Assembly (NCBI GenBank): GCA_026261815.1
Contig: JAMPIT010000481.1
Span: 3,347,501 to 3,411,500 of the forward strand
Direction of reading: 5' to 3'
Source: Monarcha castaneiventris obscurior
Lineage: Eukaryota; Chordata; Aves; Passeriformes; Monarchidae
Length of the DNA stretch: 64,000 bases
This document shows positions 1 to 12,240 of the stretch, in pieces (within the stretch, counting starts at the first letter, position 1; each line of letters begins with the position of its first letter). The translations under genes and the position numbers were made by a program. The notes under the pieces were generated by a model that saw nothing but the letters and a program-made list of their open reading frames with translations, had not been told where the DNA came from and did not search any database.

Positions 1-3000
1 TAGGCTAACTGGTCTGGGCTGGGGCATTTTCCAGAATTATTTCAGAGCATTATTCAGACCATTGGTTCCTGCTGTGCTGTGGCTGTTCTGTTTTTCAATT
101 TGCCCCATGGAAATTTAGAGGAAAGGAAAAGAGCAGTGTACTTCTGTTGTTCCATTTTCCTGGTCATCGTGAGCCCTTAGATCCAATTCTCACCAAAAGC
201 AATATATAATTTTGATTAGATTTTTGGGGTTAATACATTTCTATTTCTGTCATGTGTCACTTCACCATGTATCGAATACAGGCAATATCTAGATTAGGTC
301 ACTTAAACATTATTACCTCAGCTTGATCATAGCTGTTTCTTCATATTAAATGCTTAAACCCTTCAGCTCAGACTTTTGTTAGATTAGGAATTCTCACAGT
401 TGGACCTTCCTGTCCCACGAAACAGGTGCTTGCAGAAAAGGATGAGCTCAGTAACCTCATGTCTGGGATGTTCCACTCTGTGTGAATCTTTGTGCAATGT
501 GGAGCAAGATTACTGCTTTTCATCCAGCATTAACCTTCTATTTTTACTTATGTAGATTGCATTTTTGCCTTTTATGAATGTATAAAATACATTTTAAAGG
601 CATGGAGATTTTTCATAATCTCGTAACTTTTATTTCTTGAAAGATTTTACTGTTTTGCAGCCTGGAAATAAACTAAATAAAACTATCAGAAAGTAACAAT
701 TCTGCCATAAAACCCTTGCTGAACTATAGTTTCATGTTAAAGATATGCAAGCAATACAGATGTTAACATTAAAATACACTTCAGGATGATTACCACCATG
801 GCCATATAATGGTTAGGCTCTGACAGGTTTAACTTTACTAAACTCCAGCTTTATGTTGATAATACAGACTCCCTTTTCTCTCTTTGATTTTACTGCAGTA
901 CCTACCACTCATGTTTGGTTTATAGCAGAGCTGGAGATGTCTTGCTCCTGCCCCAGTGCCTCTCCACCTCATCACTCTCTCATCAGCTGCCCTGGCTAAT
1001 GTGTGTCATGAGTTTAGGGAAGGAATCCAGCTCAGGCATATGGAAGTTTTCAGGGCCTGATGGGGCAGCGTGCAGCTCAGCTGAGATCTGAGGGGTTCAC
1101 ATGCAGCTCTGAATGTCTGACTCTGCTGGAGCCCCATCTCTGCAGTGTGGGACCTGACCTGTCCCTCCCACCCCTTGTGGAATGGAAAACCAGCTGAGGG
1201 GTTTATTTACTGCAGCTGCCCATGAAAGCTGGTTTAAAATCAACATCCAGAGAACAAGCCGTGGGGTTCCAAAGCAGGACAGAATTGAGCAGAGAGGGGA
1301 GTATTGCTCTTGGACTGGGAAAACAACCTTTCTGTTTAGCAAAAGATTCTGAGGTTTTGAAGTGTATTTATTTTCTGATAGGAAATGACAGCAAGGCCTT
1401 TTAAAATTCCCTGAGACAGGTCGATGGATGCAGACCCCAGAGCAGAGAGCAGGCTGTGTGTTTTACCAGGGACAGGACAATGGGAGATTTAGTCCCATGT
1501 AGTGTTATTTCAGCTTTGGGATTGCAGCTTCTTCAGTTAACTCCATATCTGACACAAAGCATCGTTTTTGTTCAAGCTGTCTTATTTCCTCAAAATCTTC
1601 TAGTTCTTGTAAAAGGCTTCATGGGAAACCAGCTCTGCCTTGTATTCAGTGATCCAGAGAGGTTGATGTATATACACACCTTGTCAAACAAATATGGCAA
1701 TACAGATGGCTTGGGACATGGAGGAGACAAACAGAAATGGTGAGAAACAGAAATCCCCAAGTCCCCCAGCCCTGGATCAGGATTTGTGAAAACAGCATCT
1801 TTGGTTTATAGAACGTTTCTCCACCAGTCCTCTAAGGAACCTTGGACCTCTGAGTGAATTTATGACCTTATCTGTTTTCCCTATATTATTTCTGTGCAAC
1901 TGTTTTTTCCTCTGTAGAGGTGTGTTACTGCTTTTTGCTGGAGCTGAGTTTCCTGTTGGAACAACCTTGCTTTAGCTGTGTTCTCCTACATTCCCTTTCA
2001 TTACATTTTGTTTTTTTCTCTTTAGATTCCTCCTGTCCCTTTTGACTCATCTGGTTAATTTTCAAGGCATCCTGTTTGTTTTTCCAGCTATTTGTTTTTA
2101 ATATGTGTTATCTGACCTTTTCTGTCTGCTCTTTTGGGGATGTATACAAAGCTCTTCCTTTATTTGCATTTGCTTTTCCTTCTGCCCTCCACAGCACCTA
2201 ATGTTCATCAGTGGAACCCAAGAACAGGAAATGGGAGTAGACATCCACAAGCCCATAGAAGTTGATATAACAAACAAGCAAAGTTCATTTGCATTGTGCA
2301 GGTGTGGAATTCTTTGAGTCACCAAGATGTGTAGAAGTGCAGGGGCTCGTGTTCTAACCCATGACACAGTTCTGGGCACAGACTGCAGCTCTGGGAAAGT
2401 TGTTTGAAAGCAGCATCCTTCCCTTTGGTTTCCTTGGGCATCACAGCCATCAACGAGGGTGGAAGCAAAGCAGGATAAGGTAATACCTTATCTGGGAGAA
2501 AGGCCTGCAGGGCCTCATTGTGAATGGAAATAAGATCATGGTGCTACTTCAGCAATGCACTTATAGAGAAACCAGGGAATGTCTCTTCCTGGGAGCATTT
2601 TTCCATGGTTGTGGAGATTACCTCTTTGGCCAGTTTCCTTCTGACATGCTCCCTTTTAAGAGAAAGCTGCTGAGAATCTGACAATGCCTCTGGCTAATTG
2701 TGGTTTGGCAGTGATGTTCATTTGAGGTGGCTGCTTCCAGAAAAATCAGTATCCAGGCTTGGCAAGAGCTGGCAGACATCTTTGTCAGGGTGAAGCATAG
2801 AGCACAAAGGCAGATTTATCACAAAAATCAATACCACGAGCTCTTAAGCTGCCACTGTTTGCTCATCATGGCTGCAAAAGCCACTCCACCTCCAGAGTTA
2901 CTGTTAGGGAGCTGTACTGGCACCTGACATTATCCTAAGGGAGAAATTTTTAAAGGCTACAATTCACAATAGACCTTGCTGCTTGCAGGAACCACTGGCT

Positions 3001-3554
3001 TCATTTGGTGAAGATGAAGGCAAGGCACCTTTCTCTCCCAAAAAGAACAAAGAGCTGAGCTGTCAGCAGCTTTACCCTGGCCTGGTCCACCTAGAAAATG
3101 AGTTGTTAATGAGATGAGCTTGTATTTTGGCAGACAGACATGGTCACCAGGCCAGGAGCAATCTTCTGAGGAGGTTTTCTTTGCTGTCCTGATTTGCTTA
3201 TTGAAATTCTTTCTCCAATACAGCTACTGCTGTGTGTGTATGTTTTTGTGCCCACTTGTGATGTGGGGAAATCTCTCCTTAGCCACTGAAATAGATCTGC
3301 TGCTCTGGGAGTGCTAATCTCATACCAGGCCTGAAGAAACCAAAGGGGAAAATGCTGTTTTCCAAAAAACTTCCTGTAGCTCCAGTCTGTTCCCAACAGA
3401 CTTTCATTTTCTGCCCTTTGTTTGTTCTTTTTCTGCTCTCTTTGATGATGCACTATTCAGTTATGGAACACAATCTTTTCCTTCAAACTTTGGGCAAATC
3501 TAGAGCAGGGCTCGATGCTGAAATCTTAATCATGGGCACATGAAAATAGATTGA
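1..3554. other. Unique non-coding sequence
   Basis: No recognisable exon, RNA gene or transposon was found. Open frames here are short, present on both strands and without recognisable motifs. A small perfect inverted repeat at 2474-2492 is listed separately. The stretch is most simply intergenic or intronic. Confidence 0.5.
2474..2492. repeat. Short perfect inverted repeat containing GATA-like cores
   Basis: GATAAGGT and its exact reverse complement ACCTTATC are separated by the three bases AAT. The right arm reads AGATAAG on the minus strand, which fits the WGATAR consensus of GATA factors. The left arm has G before GATA and fits less well. With 8-bp arms this could be chance in 64 kb. A regulatory role is inference only. 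Confidence 0.3.
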
Positions 3555-3718
3555 AACGGGGTCAGGGGAAGTTCAGGTTGGACATTAGGAAAAAGTTCTT
3601 CACTGAGCAGGTGGTTGCTCTCTGGTTTAGTTGTAGGTGGATCTGTGAGGAGCAGGGAGTTGAACACGGTGATCTTTATGGGTCCCTTCCTACTTGAAAC
3701 ACTCTGTTCTATATTTAT
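3555..3718 (+). mobile_element. CR1 LINE 3' end fragment
   Basis: The stretch reads like the end of an avian CR1 (chicken repeat 1) non-LTR retrotransposon. Near 3563 it has AGGGGAAGTTCAGGTTGGAC, then ATTAGGAAAAAGTTCTTCAC. From about 3670 it has the 3' terminal pattern TGATCTTTATGGGTCCCTTC, ending in TCTGTTCTATATTTATG, a decayed form of the CR1 ATTCTATG-type end. Compared with the consensus I remember, roughly 100 bp between the ACTGAGCAGGTGGT part and the GTTTAGT part is missing, so it appears internally deleted. CR1 copies are usually 5'-truncated and have no poly-A tail, as here. It is a dead fossil. Confidence 0.8.
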
Positions 3719-5599
3719 GTGCTGGTATAACCATGGCACTAAAGGGGAGAGCAGGGAGTGATGTTCACTCACAGATTGACAGTATTTGCCATGTGTGTGA
3801 CAATTCTCAAGGCAGAAAACTCAGAAGACTCATCTGTGTTGATTCTGGCCCAAATCCACGTGCCAAAACATTTCTGTGAAGGGAGCACACCCTTTTTAAA
3901 ACATGCATGTTATGAGCAGTGTTTGCTTTTAAAAGGCAGAGCACAATGGGAGGCAGCCGGCCCTGGTGGCTTGTGCTGTGTTGAAGGTCTGGTGGAAGGG
4001 AGGTTTGGGACACTCTGAGAGTGCAGGAGAACAGATTGTGCCATTTCACAGGAGTTCACAATGTCACACTTCTCTCCCCCACCCCTTCCCTCTCATTTCT
4101 GCTATTCCTCTAGAAGGAATAAAGCACAGCCAGGCCAGGACTCCTCTCCACAAGGTGAGGTCTTCGTCTCAGCAAGAGGAAGCCTCAAAGTATTCCAATG
4201 ACTGTGGCCTTGTTCTTTCCATATTGTTTCTTCTGCTGATTTGCTTTGATTGTGGGAAGGCTACAGGAAAGGAGTAATGAGAGTAGCTCGTTGTTGTTAT
4301 TTCAGCTGGGGGAAGAAAATACCTAAGAAAATGATTTGGAAAGTGAAGTTCCGCAAATTCACATGGTAATCCTTTTAAGTATGTGAAATATTTTTACTAG
4401 AATGGTTTTGTTTGCATTCCCTACTTCAGCTGTTTCAATATGGAAGAGCACTGTAGAGTCTATATCAATTGTGACTGAGATTTCAAGTATCACCTTCCTG
4501 ATTTCCTGCCCCTGGCCATTCTTTTTTGCTTTTATGTGATTTTATTTTTCAGGTGGTTGTATCAGGACCTCTGATTTTTGACTTCTGATCTAATATTTTT
4601 TTAAAAACTCTAATGCCCTGTGTGGTGACCTTTCACCTCCAGGTTTAAGGATCAAACCCACTGTAGCTGGAAGTGACTATGGTATTTATATAGCACTTAA
4701 AACTCAGATTAATATTGTAACACTTTTTCCATAGCTTATATTAATATTTTTCAGCCACGAAATGGAAGCATTTGTGATTTTTCTGCCATATGTCTTTTAA
4801 TGAAGTCTTATTGTTTTGGGGGAAATCTGATTTTTTTTTTTTTTTTAATAGGAAAGTATCATTTGGTTCAACATGCCTTTTTGCCTGCTGAAGAGCTGTG
4901 TTACTGGAAGCTCTGTGAGCAGCCATGACCTTTCCATCCCTGCCACTGGCATCAGGCCCTCCATAAGGGAAGCCAGGAACAAATGCTCTTTGGGGGGGTG
5001 TCTGTTCATCTCTTCTGGCTCAACCACTCCAGAAGGTTGCAGTGCAGGAAGCACAACTTCTTCTAAGAGGACTCTCTGTCCTTGTCAAATCTCCTTAAGG
5101 AGGTTTTTAAGACTGGAAAAAAATATCCCACAGTGGCACCTGGATACAAATCTATATGAATGATTTATTACCATGGTGATGAGTTTGCTGTAGTTAGCGA
5201 CTGGATTGTTAATTACTGGACAAATTCTTTGCTTTTGTATGCTCCTTCCTTCTCCTAATTTCCAGGGCTGGGCACTGATATGATAAGAGGATGTTGCCAT
5301 TAATATGGTACTGATTTCCACCCTGGGCAAACATGTTTCCCTAGTGAACACTTCATGTCACTGAGATTTCAGACATTCCTAAGGAAATGTATGGCATGTG
5401 TGAGAAATGGGTACAGATGACTGGGAGCAATCTCCATGCTAAACTCTTCATTTTTGATTCATTTTTGCCTGGTTTCTTCTCTAAATGTCTCCCCTTGCAC
5501 AGAGTAACACAGGCTGCTCACCAACATGGAGAGAGAACCAAGTGAATCCATGTCCTGAGAGTTTTTCTGCCTGCACCTCAGAGCTTGTGTTGGTTCCTT
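3719..5599. other. Unique non-coding sequence
   Basis: No gene or family-level repeat was recognised between the two CR1 insertions. It contains a T16 run at 4831-4846. The AT-rich stretch around 4560-4760 has no open frame of note. Confidence 0.45.
4831..4846. repeat. Poly-T tract (T16)
   Basis: Sixteen consecutive T follow GGAAATCTGA. No retro-inserted body was recognised next to it, so it is called only as a homopolymer. It is likely variable in length. Confidence 0.85.
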
Positions 5600-5737
5600 A
5601 CAGAACAGAATGGCCTCAGTTAGGTTGGAAAAGTCCTTTCAGATTATTGACTCCAACCATAACTGCCAAGTTCACCACTAAACCATTTTTCTACCACATC
5701 TACACATCTTTTAAACGCCTCCAGTGAAAGTCACTTG
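5600..5737 (-). mobile_element. CR1 LINE 3' end, minus strand
   Basis: Read on the plus strand this is the reverse complement of the avian CR1 3' end. AGAATGG-like sequence is followed by GTTAGGTTGGAAAAGTCCTT, then GACTCCAACCATAACTGCCA, AGTTCACCACTAAACCAT, CCACATCTACACATCTTTTA and CCTCCAGTGAAAGTCACT. This is one of the clearest repeat matches in the window. Divergence is moderate and the element is non-functional. An RT-coding piece of the same orientation lies immediately to the right, in the order expected of one minus-strand element with a large internal deletion. Confidence 0.9.
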
Positions 5738-5744
5738 GCCAGTT

Positions 5745-5890
5745 CTAGTCAAATGTGACCTCCCCAGTTAGCCAGGACTTCTGATAAATGATTGTGAGTG
5801 GCTCTGTGAACATCCCTGCCAGCTTCCACACCCCCCTTGGGTGGATCCCATCTAACCTCGGAGATCTCTGTGTGTTTAAGTAATGTAGAA
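5745..5890 (-). pseudogene. CR1 ORF2 reverse-transcriptase remnant
   Basis: The minus-strand frame contains LNTQRSPRLDGIHPRGVW, then LAGMFTEPLTIIYQKSWLTG and EV. This matches the start of the CR1/LINE reverse-transcriptase domain, where the family has a (M/L)GPDGIHPR block, LA...PLSIIYQ.SW, then TGEVP.DW. Only about 45 codons are alignable. Towards 5757-5745 the match stops before the usual WK.ANV.P..KKG block, and the catalytic YADD region is absent. The same frame upstream of about 5890 does not look like CR1. It is a severely truncated fossil of an enzyme that copied CR1 RNA into target DNA. The 3'-end fragment at 5600-5737 follows it in the correct order on the minus strand. Confidence 0.8.
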
Positions 5891-7215
5891 GTTTGCTGAC
5901 CAGCTGAGAATGGAAAGTTGCAACACAAGATTGAAGGGAACAGAGAGGAATTGCTCCACCTGAGTATCTGATCAATGTTTATTGCTGGGTTTCTCAAAAA
6001 CCTAGGGAAGAAATATCAACTTCTGAGGATGAGCTGATGATCTCACATAGCAAAAATAAATTTCAACACAAGAAATCTTGCCATGCACTGCTTTTTCCTC
6101 TTGAAAAGATCGAGATTTTTTGGCAGAACGTTTTAAGATCCTTGTCAGGATTAATATTCTACACCATTTGAAGAAGCTTGACAAAACACAGCTCATGCTT
6201 GTGTGAGGGTCTGTCTGGGGCTTTTTATGGCTGGGGTTAAACCATGGCATCATCCAAAGTGTTTTTTGACAGAATATACTTTATCCATAAAGGGGCTGTA
6301 GCAGAATTGCCAGTGATGGCTCATGAGAGATGGCAATGTGGAGAGCTGTAAGAGTCTGGCTATTAAAACAAGGACCAGACAACTTAGTGCCATGACAATC
6401 CATTTGACTCTGAGTGGGTGTTGTGATCTTCTAATGGGAATTTAATCATATACCTTCTAGAAATAATGGGAATCCAGAGATGATTAAGGAAGAGATGAGA
6501 AAGAAAAGCATTTTGGAGAAATTTCCTCACAGAGAGAGTGATTCATTTTGGACTGTGCTATCAAAAGGCAGCTATGGAAACTGCAGCTGTGGATGTATTA
6601 AATAGGAGTCAGGCAGGTGCTTACTGGAAAAAATGTTATGGATGGAAACAAGCACCAGGAGGAGTGGGAGGAATCTGCAGAACCAGCTTCCGTTTTTTAG
6701 TTACAGCAGAATAAATGTGTTATTCTGCATTTGCAATGCAGATACACAACAGTTCTCAGTCTGAGCAGATGCTTGGCGGCTGTGGATTTTCATGAGCACT
6801 TGTCCAAGGGGCCATTCTCACCTTCTGCTGACATTTTTTAAAAGGAAGCAGCATATTAATGCCAGGATGAAGGGAACAGTTTCAGGATGGAAAAGGTTGA
6901 GTAATGGTGGTGTAATAGAAAGCAAAGTTTGGCTCACATTAGTTTCCTCCAAGAGGATGTTTTTTTTCCATTGGTACTCCTAGCATGGGAGAGTATCTCT
7001 GACGTGTGACAGTGCATCAAAAGTTTAGCCCTGCAGAGAAAGAGAGAGCTGGAGAAGTTTATTAAATGTTGGGGAGGAATGCAGGAAACAAAAAAAGGGA
7101 TGGTTTTGAGTATTTTAGGAAGAGGAGCTTGAGAGGGTTCAAAAAGTTGCAGCCTGTTACTGGTGCCATTGTGACTTCAAAAGCAGAGTCTGATGTTCTG
7201 CAGCAAGAGACTTAC

Positions 7216-7395
7216 TGGGATGTGAATCTGTAGTGAAACTGAAGGAGAAACTTCCAAGAATACTCTTTACCCAAACCTGCTTGTTGTCCTGAGCTCTCAC
7301 ACTTCCTTTTGCTTCTCTGTCCTGGCCTCTTGGATTCACATAACTGCAGATGTTGCCACTGGTTTCTGTGAAGTCACTCCTATTTATGCCAGAAT
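7216..7395 (-). other. Candidate exon (unproven), 180 nt
   Basis: On the minus strand a good 3' splice-site sequence (CTTTTCCTTCTCTGCAG) ends just before 7395, and a strong donor (CCCA followed by GTAAGT) begins at 7215. The enclosed 180 nt are a multiple of three and stay open in the frame running from 7465 to 7157. Relative to that frame the exon would start and end in phase 1, a symmetric arrangement. The peptide starts DSGINRSDFTETSGNICSYV and has no domain I recognise. Splice-like sites bounding an open stretch occur by chance in long DNA, and no partner exon was identified. It could equally be a non-coding RNA exon or nothing. Confidence 0.2.
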
Positions 7396-10300
7396 CTGCA
7401 GAGAAGGAAAAGTACTGATCATAAGGAGAAACATCATAAAAGTGTAAATCTCTGGAGATACTCACTGAGGCTCTCTCTGCTTTCTTTCCTGCGTCTCAGG
7501 TGTGAGTCCATTGATTCGGGGATGGGTCTGGATGCCTCTTGGTCATAATTTGAAAATAGTTTCCAGTTTATTTCAGTGCAGTTCCATTACACCCCAGTTT
7601 CTCTGTTGTCCCACGTCCCTGCCCGAACAACACCAGCACAAAGATAGCTCCAAAATACAGCTGTAATAACAAAAGCCTCAAGGTTATTTCAGAAAAGCAG
7701 GAACCAGACCCTCAGCTGGTTCAAATCAGCACAGATCACTGCTCTGGAGAGACACCAATTTTACACTGAATGAAGATTTGTCCTGAGATTTCTTTTTGCA
7801 AATGGCACAGGGAGAAAGTTGCTAGAGAGGGCTGAGGAGAAAAACATCCTATTTTCTTTTGGGAGAGTTTAAGACTTGCTGACTCAAATGCCAACCATCA
7901 GTTCATTATCTCCTAAATCCTGAGGATACAATTTGCTAGGTAAAAACCACATCTGTTCTTCAGCTCAGTTCCACCTCTTTGAAAGCATGTCCAAACTACC
8001 TTCCTAAATGTTTCCATAAAATTAGGCTTGGTTACATATGTTTCATTGTGTGTTGCATGTTTCCATGGCACACTGATTTGCCAGATAAAGCAATCTGCAG
8101 TGTATTTAGTCTATCTTAAAGCCTTTTAAATCTGTCTCCTCTAAGCTTGAAATTCTCTCATTCAAGCATCCAGCGCTTTGAAACCCCTGTGCCAATAATT
8201 CTTAATGACGTGTGTGTCTAGCCAAAGTAATTCTCCTCATTCAATTTGCAATTTTCCAAGTCAATCCTTTCAGCATTATGACTGTAGCCATTTATTTTGC
8301 ATTCTGAGACGTGCAGCTCTTAAACAAAATGATCCTGACTTTATAGGCAAAAAGGTGTCTTGTAAAGAAGGGCAACCAAACTCAAAGTTTGTTTTGGAAA
8401 CCAGGCATAGCTGATATTTGCTTGCTTGCTCTCCTGGGCTCAAAGCTGACTCCAATCTATGTACACAAAGTCTTCCTTTAGTATGTGACAAAGAAAAAAG
8501 CAGAGCCATTTCTCATTTGGCAGCGTATTTCCTCCCTACTCTTGTTCAAGGAGCCTGCTGGACTGAGCCTTGTCTCTTCTGCTATTTCCCATGCTCAGGA
8601 GCTGGTATCTGCAGTGGCCAATGGAAACCGCTGCTCAAACATGGACTTCTGGTTTATAGAAGCAGCATATTTGGGATGTCCTGATGGAATGGAAGAGGCC
8701 TTGGAGTGCTTAATGGCCAACCTCAGCCATTCAGGAGATCTCGGAGATGGGCTCAGAAGGGGAATTTTGCAGCCATATGAAGGAGGATGGCAACAGCTTG
8801 GGTCTTTGGAAGGAGCTGAGGTGAAGATGACTAAGTAGGAAATGGGGGTTCTCATCAGAAGAAATGGGCACACATGTGGTTTTTATCTTCAGGAACCATT
8901 TTGACTTACATGCTCATTTTGTCCTGAAAACAAGAAGCTTTTGATCCCTGCATGAGGAAGATTTATGTGAGCTCAAGAGGTTTTACTTTGGTCACTGTGA
9001 AAAAAAGAATCTCTAAGCCTCCTTCATTTCATTCATTTATTTTTGCCTGTTCTTCAATACCCATTGAAGGAACAGATACATTTAAGGATGTTTATTTTAA
9101 GTTGGTACTCTGGATTGAAAAGCTTTTCCATCTGTTTCTGCCCTGCATTTGATATAACATTTTGCAGATGGCAGCATTTATCAGAATCCCACTGCAGACT
9201 ACTTACTGGCTTTGTGCCTTCAGAAATGGGCTGTGTTCATCACCACTGTAACTTCACTGAAATGGGTGGAATGACACCATGGGTAAATCTGAGCCACCAT
9301 CACAAGTGCTTCCTGAAGTATCATCATGTGCTCTGGGCTCAATGGCTCTGTCTTGGTTGACTTGTTTAATGTAAATATGTTGAGTTTATATGTAGTTTTC
9401 ATGATTACTGAAGATTACTGGCTTGCTTTAAGAATCTCTTGGTTCTGATTTTTCCGGTTCGCAAATGGTTTAGGGAGCAGCTTTCAAGCATGCCATCTCA
9501 AATTGCAGCCTCAGCTTTGGATATCCAAGCTATTTAAGCAGGCAGAAATAGGGAAGGTGCCTGTTGTCTTGATTGAATGCAAGGAATGGTCAATTTGGCC
9601 ATTTTTTCTTTCTTTCACACATTCCACAAAGTATAACACCTCTGCCATGTTGTTACTCCTCGCTCCTCTGTTCCTGATTTTGTCACACTCTCCCACATTT
9701 TGTGTTGTGTAAGTTCCTTGGGATGCTGATCCTAAATGCTGCCCCTTGCCCTGGTGATTTCCATGGAACTGCTTATGGAGCCTGGGCCTAAGAGTCACAA
9801 CTCCATATTCAGGTTTCAGGATCAGTTCCCTTTGGAATAACTGTTTTTCATTTTGCTGTCAGGTTATTTTTTCTCTAATATTTTACCTACAGAAAGGTGC
9901 AGAGTGGACAGCTGGCAGTGACATAGGTCATGAGCCCAAATATCAGGTTCAGTTAGTGAAGGAGCATATCCATGCTTTTTTAGCTTTCTGGAAACAAAAT
10001 ATTTTGGGACCAAGCCTTTCATACCTACCCTCAGCCAAAATGCCACTTGCTTTGGAAAGAGTGAAGAAAATTGGTTAAGAACCCACATTAGTTAAGGGAG
10101 GCTGGAAGAAAAATGAAATTTGACTTTTTAAAGTAATTTTCCACCATGCCCTCTTATATGGCAGGAGCGGTAAGGAGTGAAGGAGAATTCCCCATTAGAA
10201 GTGTTTGCCACAGCAGAGCTCAGAGCACTGTTTGTTCAGGGCTGCTGTGGAAATCCCCGTTCCTGTCACGCTGAAGATTTACGTGAAATGACAAAATGAA

Positions 10301-11700
10301 GATTTAACTGTCACTTTTCCATGGCCCTGCTTTTTGTCTCCCTTCCTTCATTTTTATTATGCTTTGACGTTATTTGGGAAAGCAATTTTTCTTACGTTGG
10401 GATTTGATGCTGAGGCCCTGGATGCCTCACTGATACAAGTTCCCTCACTGTTTCAGTAAAAACTATCAGTAATCAGTCTGGCCAGCACGTCCTGGATGGC
10501 CCCCTGTGTGAATTAGAGGAGAGCCTCTATGGTTCCAGCTGTGACCCACTGTAGCAAAAAGAGAATTTCTTCTAAACAGTGCCTGTCCAGGAATTAATGC
10601 TCTGTTCTCAGAGCTGTGGGCTAGGAAAGAGCGAGACCCTGAGCAATGTCAGTGTCACGGCAGTGCCCGAGAGCCTTCTCAGTGGTTAAACACATCTGAG
10701 GCATCAAGATGGAAAAATACTTCAGAGATTTTGTAAGCTGGAGGAAAAGTTCCAACTATTTAGCGAAGTTAATGCTGAGCTCTTCTGACTCACAGCACTA
10801 AAAAGCTGCTCCAGTCTCACTGCTGAATCAATTAGCTCAGCCAGCACCTTTCCCATCAAAGTAACACCTTCCCTTCTTGCTCAGTTTTAAGACCTGATTC
10901 AATAACTTCAATAACAAAAATACCCAAAGCTGTGTTCCTTTCTGTACCCAAAGGTTGTTTGCATGTCTCACCTTGCCCTACTTGCACACCTACACATTTA
11001 AATTCCCTTCAAACAAGAATTTGGAGCCTGTGCTAGAAATCCAAGTCCTTGCAATCAAATCAGCTCTGTTAATATTTGTAGTCCTCCAGAGGAAATAGTC
11101 CAGGGGTGTTTGGCTGGGACAACTTTCAGGATCAGACAAGGGCTGCTCTGGAGGGGATCAGCTTGTTTAATGCAGCCAGGGGAACTGATCTGGTGACTGG
11201 AAGAACTGCACAACCCTGTGGTCTCATAACTGCAGCTGCAGAGGCTGGACCAAGGTACATTGGGGTCTGAACCTACAGCCATGCCTGGATTCCCTCAGGA
11301 TGTGGGGAATTCACCTCTTATTCGGAAAGTAGCATTGTGCCTGTGACATTCACACCCACACTGGTTCCTAGTTTGGCCACCAAAGTTGTCTGTAGGTCTC
11401 CTGGGTATGTCCTTGATTCCAGCAGAATTTTCACTGTGTGGGTAGCTCTGTTAGCAATTTTGTTTGGCATTGTAATCATTGCATCTATCTTATTTTTATT
11501 TTTTTAAATGATTAATTAGTCAATTATGTGAAATTAGCTTTTGCAATTAAAGCATAATTTAGAAAAAAACATTGAGCAGATAATGCTCATTTGTCATTGA
11601 ATTACTTATAACTCAGGCTGTTGTAAATGTGAGGTGTTTCTGGTACTGCCTTTACTGCTGGATGAAAAACACTGAATAAAAACCCACACTAATACGGTGC

Positions 11701-12240
11701 TTGGAGTGGCTTTGTCTTGTCCTTCAATACTTACAAGGAAATGGACTTAGATTTGCGATTTATGTAGGAAATAAAGAGAATTTGGGCTTTGGGAGGTTGA
11801 TGCAGCTCAGAGCTGAACTTTTGTTATGTGGAGTTGAAAGGGCAATGGATGTAACTGGGTGTTATTTAAACTGTCACATAAAATGGAATCTAAAATATGG
11901 TACCTTAAAAGTTGTTTCTGTGGTGGAAGGGGAAGGACGAATCAGTTATTGCCTGTGTAATTGTTTGGTTATCCATCAGATTGCTGCAAACTGCATGTGT
12001 GTACTTTCCAAAGTGCTTTGGTGTAGACAGACACAGACCTTTGCTCCTGAGGAATTCAATGATTTGCCCCATGGGAATTGCTGGGCTTGCCGGAGTTCAC
12101 TTAATGACACTGATGGGTCAATTCTCTGCCAGAGCCAACAACTCATCTTCATCATCTTCTCAACTTCACATCCACTAATGATCAGTCCTCATAATGAAGG
12201 CATTTTTCACCCTGCCAGGAGTCACAAGGAGAAAAATTGA
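11701..12240 (+). other. Longest open reading frame, probably not a gene
   Basis: The frame is open for 179 codons but begins with TTG, not ATG. The first internal Met codon is some 14 codons in. The predicted protein is Cys- and Leu-rich with no repeat, signal peptide, membrane segment or family motif that I recognise. The segment around 12040-12110 weakly resembles a reversed MIR-type core but is too diverged to call. One frame of this size is not surprising in 64 kb on six frames. Confidence 0.15.

Noticed and set aside
8485..8838. 117-codon plus-strand frame
   Set aside because: Composition is ordinary, there is no recognised domain, and overlapping frames exist on both strands.
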